In this document: piece after piece, positions 7,197 to 18,147 of the stretch | Numbering within the stretch: the first letter of the stretch is position 1 | Layout of the letters: the number at the start of each line of letters is the position of its first letter | Source of the DNA: an uncultured Tenacibaculum sp. | GTDB lineage: Bacteria > Bacteroidota > Bacteroidia > Flavobacteriales > Flavobacteriaceae | Reading direction: 5' to 3' | NCBI RefSeq assembly: GCF_947499065.1 | Contig: NZ_CANMMT010000002.1 | Coordinates: forward strand, 123,313-187,312 | Length of the DNA: 64,000 nucleotides | Notes under the pieces: generated by a model | The model's input: only the letters and a program-made list of their open reading frames with translations | Databases searched by the model: none | Told to the model about the DNA's origin: nothing | Position numbers and translations under genes: made by a program

Positions 7197-8924
7197 TTAA
7201 GAAATATGTTTCCATATTTTACGTAAAATTATAATACAACCTAGTGTTAAAACAGAGAGTATAGTAGCAATTAAAGTTTTTCCGTAAATCCAGTTTCCAG
7301 TTGCAAATAGAAAACTATATACTCCAATAGTACCAGTTACAAATCCAACAATTTTAGCACCAATGTTTTTAAACTTATCTTCTCCTTCAAAAATTAATTG
7401 ATTAAAGTTATTTATTGTGCTTTGATCAGTTGGAGAAGTTAAAAAAGTAACTAAAATCCATCCGATAGTAGTAATAAGCACACCTATAATTAATTGCCAA
7501 TAACCAGCTATTTCAATCATAGGAGTTTCCATTTTACCATTGATAAAAAAGAAAACAGCAATAAAGAAAGAGATAGCCATTGCTGCTATTTCACTATAAG
7601 GATTTATTCTACTCCAAAACCATCGTAAAATAAATAGTAAGCCTGTTCCAGCACCAATTTGAAGTAGTAAATCAAAAACATCTTTTGCCGATTGTAAATA
7701 AAAAGAAAAAAGAGCGGCAAATAGCATTAATAAAGCTGTTGATATTCTTCCGATGACTACTTTTTGTTTTTCTGAAGCATCTTTATTGATAAATCGGCTA
7801 TAAAAATCATTTACTAAATAAGAACTTCCCCAGTTTAATTGAGTAGAAATAGTACTCATAAAAGCAGCGATTAATGATGTTAATACAATACCTAATAAAC
7901 CAGCAGGTAAATAAGTCATCATTGCAGCATATCCAACATCGTGACCTTGCATTTCAGCAGATAGGCTAGGAAAAGCCTGATTCATACTTTCTAATGAAGG
8001 AAATATAATTAATGAAGCTAAACCAACTATAATCCACGGCCAAGGACGTAAAGCATAGTGCGCAAAGTTGAAAAATAAAGTAGCCCAAGTAGCATTTTTT
8101 TCATCTTTAGCAGCTAGCATTCGTTGAGCAATATAACCACCTCCACCAGGTTCAGCTCCAGGGTACCAAGTACTCCACCATTGAACGGCAAAAGGAATGA
8201 TAAATAATGTAATTAAAGCTTCTGTATTAGAAAAATCAGGTAACATTGCTAATTTAGAACTAACATTTGGATGCGATAATAAGTTAGAAAGACCATTGAT
8301 TTCTGGAAGGTTTACAATATATACAGTAGCCCATACAGAACCTACCATGGCAATTAAAAATTGAACAAAATCGGTAAGTAACACACCTTTTAAACCTCCT
8401 AATGAGGAATAAATCACTACAATTATAGAAGAATATAAAAGCATTTCTCCTTGAGAAATACCTAATAATATGTTTGCAATTTTTGCTCCAGCTAAACAAA
8501 CCCCAGCCATGGTTATAATATTGAAGATAACTCCTAAATAGATAGCCCTAAATCCTCGTAAAAAACTAGCTGTTTTACCAGAGTATCGCAATTCATAAAA
8601 TTCTAAATCGGTTGTAATACCCGATTTTCTCCAAAGCTTAGCATAGAAGAAAACAGTAAGCATACCAGTAAGTAACATGGCCCACCATACCCAGTTACCA
8701 GAAACACCATTTTTTCTAACAAGTTCAGTAACTAGTCCAGGAGTATCTGCGGCAAAGGTCGTTGCAACCATAGATACTCCTAATAACCACCAAGGCATAT
8801 TTCTACCAGATAAAAAGAATTCGGAACTATTTTTTCCTGCAGATTTAGAAGCCCAAACTCCTATAAGTAAAGAGATTATAAAAAATCCTACAATGATTAT
8901 ATAATCAATAGTGGTTAAAGTCAT
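7197..8924 (-). CDS. Sodium:solute symporter (SSS family)
   Basis: A 575-residue inner-membrane sodium-coupled transporter of the SSS superfamily with about 13-14 hydrophobic helices. The first core helix shows FFLSGRNMPWWLLGVSM followed by ATTFAADTPG, and the later GGLKGVLLTDFVQF is typical of the family. It is not a close copy of the symporter at 1374: it lacks the coiled-coil insertion. It resembles the flavobacterial symporters with a WWSTWYPG segment. It is transcribed alone and divergent from pfkA, so a role in sugar or organic-solute uptake is plausible but unproven. Confidence 0.88.
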   Translation of the reverse strand: MTLTTIDYIIIVGFFIISLLIGVWASKSAGKNSSEFFLSGRNMPWWLLGVSMVATTFAADTPGLVTELVRKNGVSGNWVWWAMLLTGMLTVFFYAKLWRKSGITTDLEFYELRYSGKTASFLRGFRAIYLGVIFNIITMAGVCLAGAKIANILLGISQGEMLLYSSIIVVIYSSLGGLKGVLLTDFVQFLIAMVGSVWATVYIVNLPEINGLSNLLSHPNVSSKLAMLPDFSNTEALITLFIIPFAVQWWSTWYPGAEPGGGGYIAQRMLAAKDEKNATWATLFFNFAHYALRPWPWIIVGLASLIIFPSLESMNQAFPSLSAEMQGHDVGYAAMMTYLPAGLLGIVLTSLIAAFMSTISTQLNWGSSYLVNDFYSRFINKDASEKQKVVIGRISTALLMLFAALFSFYLQSAKDVFDLLLQIGAGTGLLFILRWFWSRINPYSEIAAMAISFFIAVFFFINGKMETPMIEIAGYWQLIIGVLITTIGWILVTFLTSPTDQSTINNFNQLIFEGEDKFKNIGAKIVGFVTGTIGVYSFLFATGNWIYGKTLIATILSVLTLGCIIILRKIWKHIS

Positions 8925-9006
8925 AATTTTTTGGTTTATTGGCTAATGTAATTAAATATTTTCAAACGTTAAATTGCTATTAAAGTCGAAAACGATTTCG
9001 CAGTTT

Positions 9007-9040
9007 TTTGTTAGAGAAGCACTATATTTATTTAATTTTG
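9007..9040 (+). promoter_or_regulatory. Promoter of pfkA
   Basis: TTTG at 9007-9010 and TAATTTTG at 9033-9040 fit the Bacteroidota -33/-7 pair with a 22-bp spacer, and the ATG follows 12 bp after the box. This decides the pfkA start at 9053, because the longer frame from the TTG at 9008 begins inside the promoter. Confidence 0.7.
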
Positions 9041-9052
9041 AACCTGAGATTT

Positions 9053-10036
9053 ATGAGAAAAATAAAAAAAATAGCAGTAATGACTTCTGGTGGAGACTCG
9101 CCAGGAATGAATGCAGCAATTAGATCAGTTGTTAGAGCTTGTGCTTATTATAGAACTGAATGTGTAGGAATATATAGAGGATATCAAGGAATGATTGAAG
9201 GAGATATGATTCCTTTAACAGCAAGAAGTGTAAACAATATAGTTCATAAAGGAGGTACTATATTAAAGTCTGCAAGATCTAAAGAATTTAGAACAGAAGA
9301 AGGACGTAAAAAAGCATACGAAAACCTACTAGAAAATAATGTTGATGCTCTTGTTGTAATTGGAGGAGATGGATCTTTTACAGGAGGGGTAGTGTTTAAT
9401 AAAGAGTATAACTTCCCAATCATAGGAATCCCAGGAACTATTGATAACGATATTTTTGGAACTACTCACACTTTAGGTTATGATACCGCTTTAAATACAG
9501 CTGTAGACGCTATAGATAAAATTAGAGATACTGCATCTTCACATAATAGGTTGTTTTTTGTTGAGGTTATGGGGCGTGATGCAGGTTTTATAGCATTAAA
9601 TGCAGGTGTTGGAGCAGGTGCTGAAGAGATTTTAATACCAGAAGAAGATTTAGGATTAGATAGGTTATTAGAATCTTTAAAAAAGAGTAGAAGAGCAGGA
9701 AAGTCTTCTAGTATTGTAGTAGTTTCAGAAGGAGATAAAACAGGTAAAAATGTTTTTGAATTAGCAGACTATGTAGAAGAGAATTTAGAAGACTATGAAG
9801 TAAGAGTATCTGTTTTAGGGCATATGCAAAGAGGAGGAACCCCATCTTGTTTTGATAGAGTTTTAGCAAGTAGGATGGGAGTAAAAGCTGTTGAGTTGTT
9901 AATCGATGGAAAAACAAATTTAATGGTTGGACTCAACAATAATGAAATAGAAACGATAGATTTAGAGAAAGCAATAAAAGGTCAAAATGAAATTAATAAG
10001 GAACTTTTAAGAGTTTCTGATATAATGACCACGTAA
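9053..10036 (+). CDS. pfkA: ATP-dependent 6-phosphofructokinase
   Basis: A 327-residue cytoplasmic glycolytic kinase: fructose 6-phosphate plus ATP gives fructose 1,6-bisphosphate. The N-terminus has the nucleotide loop MTSGGDSPGMNAAIR. GGDGS with Gly after the Asp, together with PGTIDND (catalytic Asp), marks the ATP-dependent rather than the pyrophosphate-dependent type. EVMGRDAGFIAL and GHMQRGGTPSCFDR are the later substrate motifs. It starts 24 bp before gapA in the same direction with no terminator between, so the two probably form an operon. Confidence 0.96.
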   Translation: MRKIKKIAVMTSGGDSPGMNAAIRSVVRACAYYRTECVGIYRGYQGMIEGDMIPLTARSVNNIVHKGGTILKSARSKEFRTEEGRKKAYENLLENNVDALVVIGGDGSFTGGVVFNKEYNFPIIGIPGTIDNDIFGTTHTLGYDTALNTAVDAIDKIRDTASSHNRLFFVEVMGRDAGFIALNAGVGAGAEEILIPEEDLGLDRLLESLKKSRRAGKSSSIVVVSEGDKTGKNVFELADYVEENLEDYEVRVSVLGHMQRGGTPSCFDRVLASRMGVKAVELLIDGKTNLMVGLNNNEIETIDLEKAIKGQNEINKELLRVSDIMTT

Positions 10037-11053
<1,017 letters not shown>

Positions 11054-11076
11054 AAATTTGTTAAATTCAAAACATT

Positions 11077-11108
11077 AACCTGATAGTTTTTAAAGCTATC
11101 AGGTTTTT
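11077..11108 (+). terminator. Terminator between the two gap genes
   Basis: The stem AACCTGATAG/CTATCAGGTT is followed by seven T. It separates the pfkA-gapA transcript from the second gap gene. Confidence 0.85.
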
Positions 11109-11124
11109 TTATTCGGATAAGTTT

Positions 11125-11132
11125 TATATTTG
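11125..11132 (+). promoter_or_regulatory. -7 box of the second gap gene
   Basis: TATATTTG lies between the terminator at 11077 and the ATG at 11208. It implies a 5' leader of about 70 nt containing a near-palindrome TGGGGCGT...ACGACCCA (11155-11186). The second gap copy can therefore be expressed independently. Confidence 0.65.
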
Positions 11133-11201
11133 TAGGTTCACTTTATTAAGCAAGTGGGGCGTATAAAATTAAAAAAAACGACCCATAGAACACAAAAATA
11201 G

Positions 11202-12200
<999 letters not shown>

Positions 12201-12225
12201 AAGCATAAAATATTTTGTAAATTGT

Positions 12226-12254
12226 ATTCCCGCATCAAATGCGGGAATTTTTTA
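12226..12254 (+). terminator. Terminator after the second gap gene
   Basis: The 10-bp stem ATTCCCGCAT/ATGCGGGAAT with a 3-nt loop is followed by a T run. The same ATTCCCGC stem is reused at 21418. Confidence 0.85.
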
Positions 12255-12269
12255 TTTAATATAGATTAT

Positions 12270-12632
12270 ATGGAAATAGCAATTATAGCACATGATGGTA
12301 AGAAAGCTGAAATGGTTCAATTTTTAAATGAGAATCAAGTAATTCTTCAGCAAAAGAATATAAAATTAATATCAACAGGAACTACGGGGTCAAAAGTTGA
12401 AAAGGCAGGCTTTGAAGTAACAAAATATTTATCTGGTCCTTATGGAGGTGATGCACAAATAGCCAGTAGAGTTGCGGAAGGTAAATGTAATATGGTGTTG
12501 TTTTTTAGAGACCCACATGAGAAACACCCACATGAACCAGATATTTCTATGTTATTACGTTTATGTGATGTTCATGATGTTCCATTAGCTACAAATCCAG
12601 CAACAGCCGAATTATTGATAAAAGCTGTTTAA
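12270..12632 (+). CDS. mgsA: Methylglyoxal synthase
   Basis: A 120-residue cytoplasmic enzyme that converts dihydroxyacetone phosphate to methylglyoxal and phosphate, a bypass that relieves phosphorylated-sugar build-up. Visible motifs are IAHDGKK, the phosphate loop STGTTG, SGPYGGDAQIASRV with the catalytic Asp, FFRDP...HEPD, and DVPLATNPATAE. The frame is open 16 codons further upstream, but that extension reads through the terminator hairpin, so the ATG at 12270 is chosen. Its place directly after pfkA-gap-gap fits a glycolytic overflow function. Confidence 0.94.
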   Translation: MEIAIIAHDGKKAEMVQFLNENQVILQQKNIKLISTGTTGSKVEKAGFEVTKYLSGPYGGDAQIASRVAEGKCNMVLFFRDPHEKHPHEPDISMLLRLCDVHDVPLATNPATAELLIKAV

Positions 12633-12642
12633 AATTTCAAAT

Positions 12643-12673
12643 AAAAAACCGAAACAATTTGTTTCGGTTTTTT
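12643..12673 (+). terminator. Terminator after mgsA
   Basis: The 13-bp stem AAAAAACCGAAAC with its complement and a 5-nt loop ends in six T. Confidence 0.88.
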
Positions 12674-12753
12674 GTTGTTATTTTTTAAAGGGATTAAGGG
12701 GTGTTAAAAAATAACAACATCTTTAAAAATTATCAAAAATTAAAGAAAAAGCA

Positions 12754-13434
12754 TTACTCAATAACTAAAGAAATAATTAAATCAAATTGGTCTTTAATTA
12801 TGTTGTCTCCTAAGTTTTTGAAAAAAGAACCAGAGCCATATTTTATTCCAAAGTCGGTTCTGTTAATTTTAATATGAGCTTTTAGTGTTTGTGCAGTAAT
12901 GGTAGCATCAAAAGAGATTTCTTTCGTAATTCCTTTAATAGTCATATCTCCTTTTATTTTATAAGAGTTACCATTATTAGTAGCTTCTTTAATTGTAAAA
13001 GTTGCTTCTGGGTATTTGTTAACATCAAAAAAATCTTCATTTTTTAAGTGGTTAGCTAAATCATCTCTATCATCGTGCTCTTCTCCTTCATTATTTTCTT
13101 CTTCCTCTTCATTATCATCTCCATCTTTCATAAGTTCAACAGCTTTAATCGTATTCATATCTACAATAAAACTTCCTTTAGTTAAAGTGCCATTGTTAAA
13201 AGTTAATCCAGCATTTTTTAATTTAATTTCACCAGTATGGCTACCTAATATTTTATGGCCTTTCCAAATAATAGTACTTTTATCAATGTTAATTGATTTA
13301 TTGCCAGAAAGGGGAGTTTCTGTTGTTTGAGTAACTTCTTTTTGGGTTGCTTTGTTTTCGGCTTGATTTTCTTTGTTGTTTTTACATGATAACATTATGA
13401 ATGCAATCAAAAGAATCGAATAGAAGTATTTCAT
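12754..13434 (-). CDS. YceI family lipoprotein
   Basis: A 226-residue exported protein with a lipobox (MLSCKN, Cys about 17), a Thr/Glu-rich linker, and a YceI-like lipocalin beta-barrel recognisable from IKTVELMKDG-type segments, EDFFDVNKYPEATFTI and GDMTIKGITKEISF. YceI proteins bind isoprenoid or amphiphilic ligands in the periplasm. An unusual acidic insertion (runs of Asp/Glu around residues 100-120) is placed between two strands. It is monocistronic and leftward. No partner gene is evident. Confidence 0.88.
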   Translation of the reverse strand: MKYFYSILLIAFIMLSCKNNKENQAENKATQKEVTQTTETPLSGNKSINIDKSTIIWKGHKILGSHTGEIKLKNAGLTFNNGTLTKGSFIVDMNTIKAVELMKDGDDNEEEEENNEGEEHDDRDDLANHLKNEDFFDVNKYPEATFTIKEATNNGNSYKIKGDMTIKGITKEISFDATITAQTLKAHIKINRTDFGIKYGSGSFFKNLGDNIIKDQFDLIISLVIE

Positions 13435-13560
13435 TATTTCTGTTTTAATAGATTACAAGTTTGCGTTATAAAAATCAAACCATCAAAATAAATCTATAAA
13501 CAACAGAAGTAATATGGTAAACAACAATAAAGGGTAAGGTTGAGGTTTTTATCAAAAAGA

Positions 13561-13596
13561 CTAAAAAAAGCGTTAAGAAAATAATTCTCAACGCTT
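13561..13596 (-). terminator. Terminator of the lptD-ridA operon
   Basis: Reading leftward, AAGCGTTGAGAA pairs with TTCTTAACGCTT (one G-T pair) and is followed by seven T. Confidence 0.8.
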
Positions 13597-13634
13597 GTGA
13601 ATATGATAATGAATTGATAGTTATTCTAATAAAG

Positions 13635-14015
13635 TTATTTAATAGCTATCATGCTTATTTCAACATTAACAAACTTAGGTAAGTTTGCTACTTCAACAGT
13701 TTCTCTAGCAGGAGCAGTATTTTCATCGAAATATTCTGCGTATACCGCATTAATTTTAGAAAAGTTATGCATGTCTGAAATGAAAATAGAAGTTTTTACT
13801 ACATTTTCAAAAGTCATTTCAGCAGCAGCTAAAACTTCTTTCATGTTTTCCATTACTTGTTTAGTTTCAGCTTCAATAGAGTCTTGAACTAGCTCACCAG
13901 TTTCAGGATTAATTGCGATTTGACCAGATGTATAAAGTGTATTACCACTTAATACAGCTTGGTTATATGGTCCAATAGGAGCAGGTGCTTTTGTTGTTGT
14001 AATTATTTTTTTCAT
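13635..14015 (-). CDS. RidA family reactive imine/enamine deaminase
   Basis: A 126-residue cytoplasmic protein of the RidA/YjgF family, which hydrolyses reactive enamine/imine intermediates such as 2-aminoacrylate released by serine and threonine dehydratases. Characteristic stretches are APAPIGPYNQAV, LYTSGQIAINPETGEL and the C-terminal PARETVEVANLPK with the substrate-carboxylate arginine. It follows lptD by 28 bp in the same direction and shares its terminator. A serine deaminase lies about 8.5 kb away in the same neighbourhood, which fits the known chemistry but not an operon. Confidence 0.93.
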   Translation of the reverse strand: MKKIITTTKAPAPIGPYNQAVLSGNTLYTSGQIAINPETGELVQDSIEAETKQVMENMKEVLAAAEMTFENVVKTSIFISDMHNFSKINAVYAEYFDENTAPARETVEVANLPKFVNVEISMIAIK

Positions 14016-14043
14016 TGTGTTTGATATTATAAATTAACTAAGA

Positions 14044-16734
14044 TTAGAATAAAACTCTATCAGGAGGTCTGTTTTTATCCCATTTTAAATCGCTTAAAGC
14101 AGAAGATTTTACTCCTATAAAAAAGTAATATGAAGTATTAGGTCCAAATGGTGTCCAGTTAAAATTAAAACGCCAACTATCTAGGTCTCTTGAAAAGCTA
14201 AGTCTAGTATATGTGAAAGCATTGTTTTTAATATCATAACCAGATGAAAAACCAACATTCCATTTAGGAGATAGTTCTACATCACCGCTAAACATCAACG
14301 AATTACTACCAATGTTACTTGTTAATCCATTATTGTTGTAATTCATAGCATATGCTAAATTTAGAGTCCAAGGAATTTTTAGTCTATATAATTCGGTGTT
14401 TTTTGTATCACTTTTATTTTGCTTATTCTGAGGATTGTTAGCAAATGTATTAGTAGGATTTATATTTTGACCAAACACATCAGGCGTGTCTTGGGCTCCA
14501 TTTCCATTTTTGTTATTTTGTTTTTCTTGTTTTTGAAAGTCTTTACTAGATATAGTGTAATTAGCTGTGACTCCTAAATTAGTAAGTCTTAAAATTCCGT
14601 CATTAAATTGGTTTATTCTTTGTCCTTTACTATTTACTTGATAAGGGTCGAATGTAGCGTTTGCATTTAAAGCTAATTTATCTTTAAAGAGTCGAGTACC
14701 TGCATTTACATTAAGAGGACTCCATCTTAAACTATCTGCAGCAATATTATAGCTGGTACTAAAATTTAAATTATTAAGAATGGTTATTTTCTTATCCTCT
14801 TCGTCACTATCCGGGTCTTTAGGAGCAACCTTAGCTTCAAGAACATTATTAACAGAAATTCCAATAGAATTTGTGATACCATTCCCTGGGGTTCCATAAA
14901 TTCCATTTTCAAAAGGAGAATAAGTTAATAAATCATTTGGATCAGAGCTTTGTTGTACTTGGAGGTTGTAATTTTGAGCAAAATTAGGTCTGTATCCATA
15001 AGAAATTGTTGGTCTAATTGTATGTCTAATAGCTTTTAATCGTCCTTTTTTAAATTTAAAAGTACCGTATATGTTTGTAGATAAAGACATTCCAAAATTA
15101 TATTCATGAAAACGATTAAATCCACTAATAGTATCGTTAACAACAGCACCTACGTTACCATTAGAATTAATGGCTGTAGGGTCGTATCTTTTATTAATTT
15201 TATCAAAATACCAAACATCTTTATAGGTAACATTTGGAGATAGTGTAAAATATTTAAATGCTTTTATATTAGTATTTGTACTTATGTTATGTTGGATACC
15301 TTTTTGAGCTGTTCTAAACATTTTTGGAGTAAAAAACTCATCATCTGTAGTGTTAATCCTATATTCTCCTTGTAAGCTATAATTCAATCCCATTTTTTGA
15401 ATAGGGTTCCTCTTAATGCCTCCTTTACCTGCAAAAGGATATATACGATCCATATTTAATTGCAATGAAGGTAGAGTCATTGTAATTGATTGATTATTGG
15501 TGTTTTGAGAATGTGTGGCAGTTACATTCATATTAAAAGGAGTACCTACAAATTTTTTATAATATGAAATAGATGAATTTAAAGTGTTTGTTAAAAATTG
15601 AGAGCTGTTAAATTCATTTAAAGATTGCCTATAATATGTACTACTACCAAGATTAACAGAGGCTGAAAAGCGTGAGTTTGGATTAGATTTTGAATCTTGT
15701 GAATGACTCCAACGAATATTAAAGTTTGTAGATTTACTAAAATCGCTTAAACCTTTAATTCCTTGTATAATGTTTTCAAAACGGACACTAAAATTACCAC
15801 TAAATTTATAGCGGACATAATAATTTGAATCAGCTCTTAATCCCCAACTTCCATTTGTATATATGTCACCTAGAAGAGTTAAATCAAAATAATCATTTAT
15901 AGCAAAATAGTAACCACCATTTTGTAAAAAGAAACCTTGGCTATTACTATCTCCCCAAGATGGAATTATAAAACCAGAAGTTCTTTTATCTGTTAAAGGA
16001 AAGTAAGCAAATGGTAAATAAACAGGAGTTGGTACATCAGCTAATACTAAGTTACTTCCTCCAACAATTATTTTTTTTCCTGGTACTAATTTAGCTTTAT
16101 TCGTTTGAATATAATAATCAGGACGTTTCTTTTTAGAGGTCGTAAAACGTAATCTACGCATATATATAGTAGAGTCATTAACACGCTTTGTTTTTTGAGC
16201 ATAGGTTATAATTCCACTTTGTTCAGTTTTTACACCATATACCAATGCTTTTTTAGTTTTAAAGTTAAAAAGAATAGAATCTTGTTCAGACTCTTGTCCT
16301 CCTTGTTTAAAAATTGGTCTTTGATGATAACCTAAACTATCTTTAATTCCCTTAGCATATACAGTGTTGTTCTTATAATCTAAAATTATAATACCAGCTT
16401 GTAAGTCTATATTGGTATAGGTAACTCTAGCTTTGTTAAATAAAGTAACAGTTTTGTTTTTAGCATTTTGAATAGTATAATCCTCAGCATCATGTGTTAT
16501 GATTCCATCAATAACTTCTTTAGGTTTAATAGAATCATTAGCAATAGTGTCTTTTTTTATGTTTAAAGCTTTTCTGTTTTTTAAATTAATCAAAGTATCT
16601 TTTGAGGTATTTAAAACAGGCTTTTTTTTAGCTTTTTGATTTGGAATACCCTTATCTCCAAACTCTTGTGCATTACCTATTTGAAAACAAAAAAGATAGA
16701 AAGCTAAAAGTATGTAAGTTAGATTTGCTCGCAA
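14044..16734 (-). CDS. lptD: LptD-like outer-membrane LPS assembly protein
   Basis: An 896-residue exported protein with a signal peptide (residues 1-22), a basic N-terminal segment, a periplasmic OstA/LptA-like jelly roll (about 90-230, e.g. QAGIIILDYKNNTVYAKGI) and a large C-terminal beta-barrel rich in alternating aromatic strands ending in an aromatic-terminated strand. This is the architecture of LptD, which inserts lipopolysaccharide into the outer leaflet of the outer membrane. An Asn/Gln-rich loop lies near 760-800. It heads a two-gene operon with ridA, divergent from the amidase gene. Confidence 0.85.
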   Translation of the reverse strand: MRANLTYILLAFYLFCFQIGNAQEFGDKGIPNQKAKKKPVLNTSKDTLINLKNRKALNIKKDTIANDSIKPKEVIDGIITHDAEDYTIQNAKNKTVTLFNKARVTYTNIDLQAGIIILDYKNNTVYAKGIKDSLGYHQRPIFKQGGQESEQDSILFNFKTKKALVYGVKTEQSGIITYAQKTKRVNDSTIYMRRLRFTTSKKKRPDYYIQTNKAKLVPGKKIIVGGSNLVLADVPTPVYLPFAYFPLTDKRTSGFIIPSWGDSNSQGFFLQNGGYYFAINDYFDLTLLGDIYTNGSWGLRADSNYYVRYKFSGNFSVRFENIIQGIKGLSDFSKSTNFNIRWSHSQDSKSNPNSRFSASVNLGSSTYYRQSLNEFNSSQFLTNTLNSSISYYKKFVGTPFNMNVTATHSQNTNNQSITMTLPSLQLNMDRIYPFAGKGGIKRNPIQKMGLNYSLQGEYRINTTDDEFFTPKMFRTAQKGIQHNISTNTNIKAFKYFTLSPNVTYKDVWYFDKINKRYDPTAINSNGNVGAVVNDTISGFNRFHEYNFGMSLSTNIYGTFKFKKGRLKAIRHTIRPTISYGYRPNFAQNYNLQVQQSSDPNDLLTYSPFENGIYGTPGNGITNSIGISVNNVLEAKVAPKDPDSDEEDKKITILNNLNFSTSYNIAADSLRWSPLNVNAGTRLFKDKLALNANATFDPYQVNSKGQRINQFNDGILRLTNLGVTANYTISSKDFQKQEKQNNKNGNGAQDTPDVFGQNINPTNTFANNPQNKQNKSDTKNTELYRLKIPWTLNLAYAMNYNNNGLTSNIGSNSLMFSGDVELSPKWNVGFSSGYDIKNNAFTYTRLSFSRDLDSWRFNFNWTPFGPNTSYYFFIGVKSSALSDLKWDKNRPPDRVLF

Positions 16735-16827
16735 TATTATAAATACTATTTTTGTGTTATATTTAAAACTTTGGCGTGTTATTTGAATGCCTATATTTTA
16801 GAAACCAAAAATAGTTAAATTTTATTG

Positions 16828-18084
16828 ATGCAATTCTTAAAATTACCTAAATATAATCTTAGAAAAAAAACTCTTTTATTTTTAATCCTTTTCTTTATTT
16901 CCATAAGCTTTAATACAGAGGTTTATGCTCAGAAAAAGTATACCGTTGTTTTGGATGCTGGACATGGAGGAAAAGACTCGGGTAATATCGGAAATGGATA
17001 TAGAGAAAAAAAAATAGCGTTGCGCGTTGCTTTAGATGTAGGGAAAGAGTTATTAACAGCTAAAGATGTTAATGTTGTTTATACAAGAAAAACAGATGTT
17101 TTTGTAGAGTTACACAACAGAGCTAAAATAGCGAATACCAAAAAAGCAGATTTATTTGTATCAATACATTGTGATGCTTTTACAAAAGAACATCCTCATG
17201 GTGCAAGTACTTTTGTGTTGGGTTTAAATGGTAATAAAGAAAATTTAGAGATTTCTAAAAGAGAGAATGCCGTAATTTTATTAGAGGATAATTATAAACA
17301 GAACTATAATTACGACCCTAATTCTCCTGAGTCAGTAATAGGATTATCCGTACTTCAAGAAGGAAACTTAGATAATAGTTTGAACATTGCAGGGATGATT
17401 CAAGATAATTTTGTTTCCTTGAGAAGAAATAACAGAAGGGTAAAACAAGCTAACTTCTTAGTGCTCAGAGAAACCGTTATGCCAAGTGTTTTAGTTGAGT
17501 TAGGTTTTTTAACAAATGTAAAAGAAGGAAGATTTTTAAATACAAGATCAGGGCAAATAAAAATGGCTAAAGCAATTGCTGAAGCTATTAAAAAATATAT
17601 TAATGTATTAAAATTGAATAGAGTTAGAGATAACTCAAGTTCAGTAAATACTATTGCTGAAACACCAAAAAAGAAAGAAACCCCAAAGGTAACACCTAAA
17701 AAAGTTGTTCAAAAACCAAAGTCTGTTAAAAAAGATACTAAGGTTGTTACAAAAAAGGTCGTAACTAAAGCTCCTGAAAAGAAACCAGTAAAAAAGCTTT
17801 CAACAAAAATAATAGCTAAAAAACCGAGTTCAAAAGTAGAATTTAGAGTGCAAATTGCAGCTTCAAGAAAATTTATTTCTGAAAAGAACTTTAAAAATCT
17901 GAAAAACGTAAAGTATTTAATAATAGATGATTATTATAAATATTTTTATGGAAGTTCAGGAAGTTTGGCGGGTATAAAAAAACATTTGGCTACAGCAAGA
18001 TCGGTTGGTTATAAAGATGCTTGGATAGTTGCTTTTAAAAATGGAAAAAAGATATCTATTAAAGAGGCCTTGAAAAACCAGTAA
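16828..18084 (+). CDS. N-acetylmuramoyl-L-alanine amidase (AmiA/B/C type)
   Basis: A 418-residue periplasmic cell-wall hydrolase that cleaves the amide between MurNAc and the stem peptide. After a signal peptide comes the zinc amidase domain: VVLDAGHGGKDSG (first His), RENAVIL region, SIHCDA (second His), and VLVELGFLTNV with the catalytic Glu. A Lys/Pro/Thr-rich linker (about 265-335) leads to a SPOR-like C-terminal domain that would target septal glycan. A TTG directly precedes the ATG; the ATG at 16828 is taken as start. A -7 box TATTTTTG at 16747-16754 may drive it. Confidence 0.93.
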   Translation: MQFLKLPKYNLRKKTLLFLILFFISISFNTEVYAQKKYTVVLDAGHGGKDSGNIGNGYREKKIALRVALDVGKELLTAKDVNVVYTRKTDVFVELHNRAKIANTKKADLFVSIHCDAFTKEHPHGASTFVLGLNGNKENLEISKRENAVILLEDNYKQNYNYDPNSPESVIGLSVLQEGNLDNSLNIAGMIQDNFVSLRRNNRRVKQANFLVLRETVMPSVLVELGFLTNVKEGRFLNTRSGQIKMAKAIAEAIKKYINVLKLNRVRDNSSSVNTIAETPKKKETPKVTPKKVVQKPKSVKKDTKVVTKKVVTKAPEKKPVKKLSTKIIAKKPSSKVEFRVQIAASRKFISEKNFKNLKNVKYLIIDDYYKYFYGSSGSLAGIKKHLATARSVGYKDAWIVAFKNGKKISIKEALKNQ

Positions 18085-18147
18085 TTTAGAGGTAATCTAT
18101 CTTATTACTCTCAAAATATTTAGTATTTTCGCTGGTATAATTTTACT

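Noticed and set aside
13016..13330. 104-codon plus-strand frame opposite the YceI gene
   Set aside because: Ser/Leu-rich shadow of the acidic insertion of the YceI lipoprotein on the other strand.
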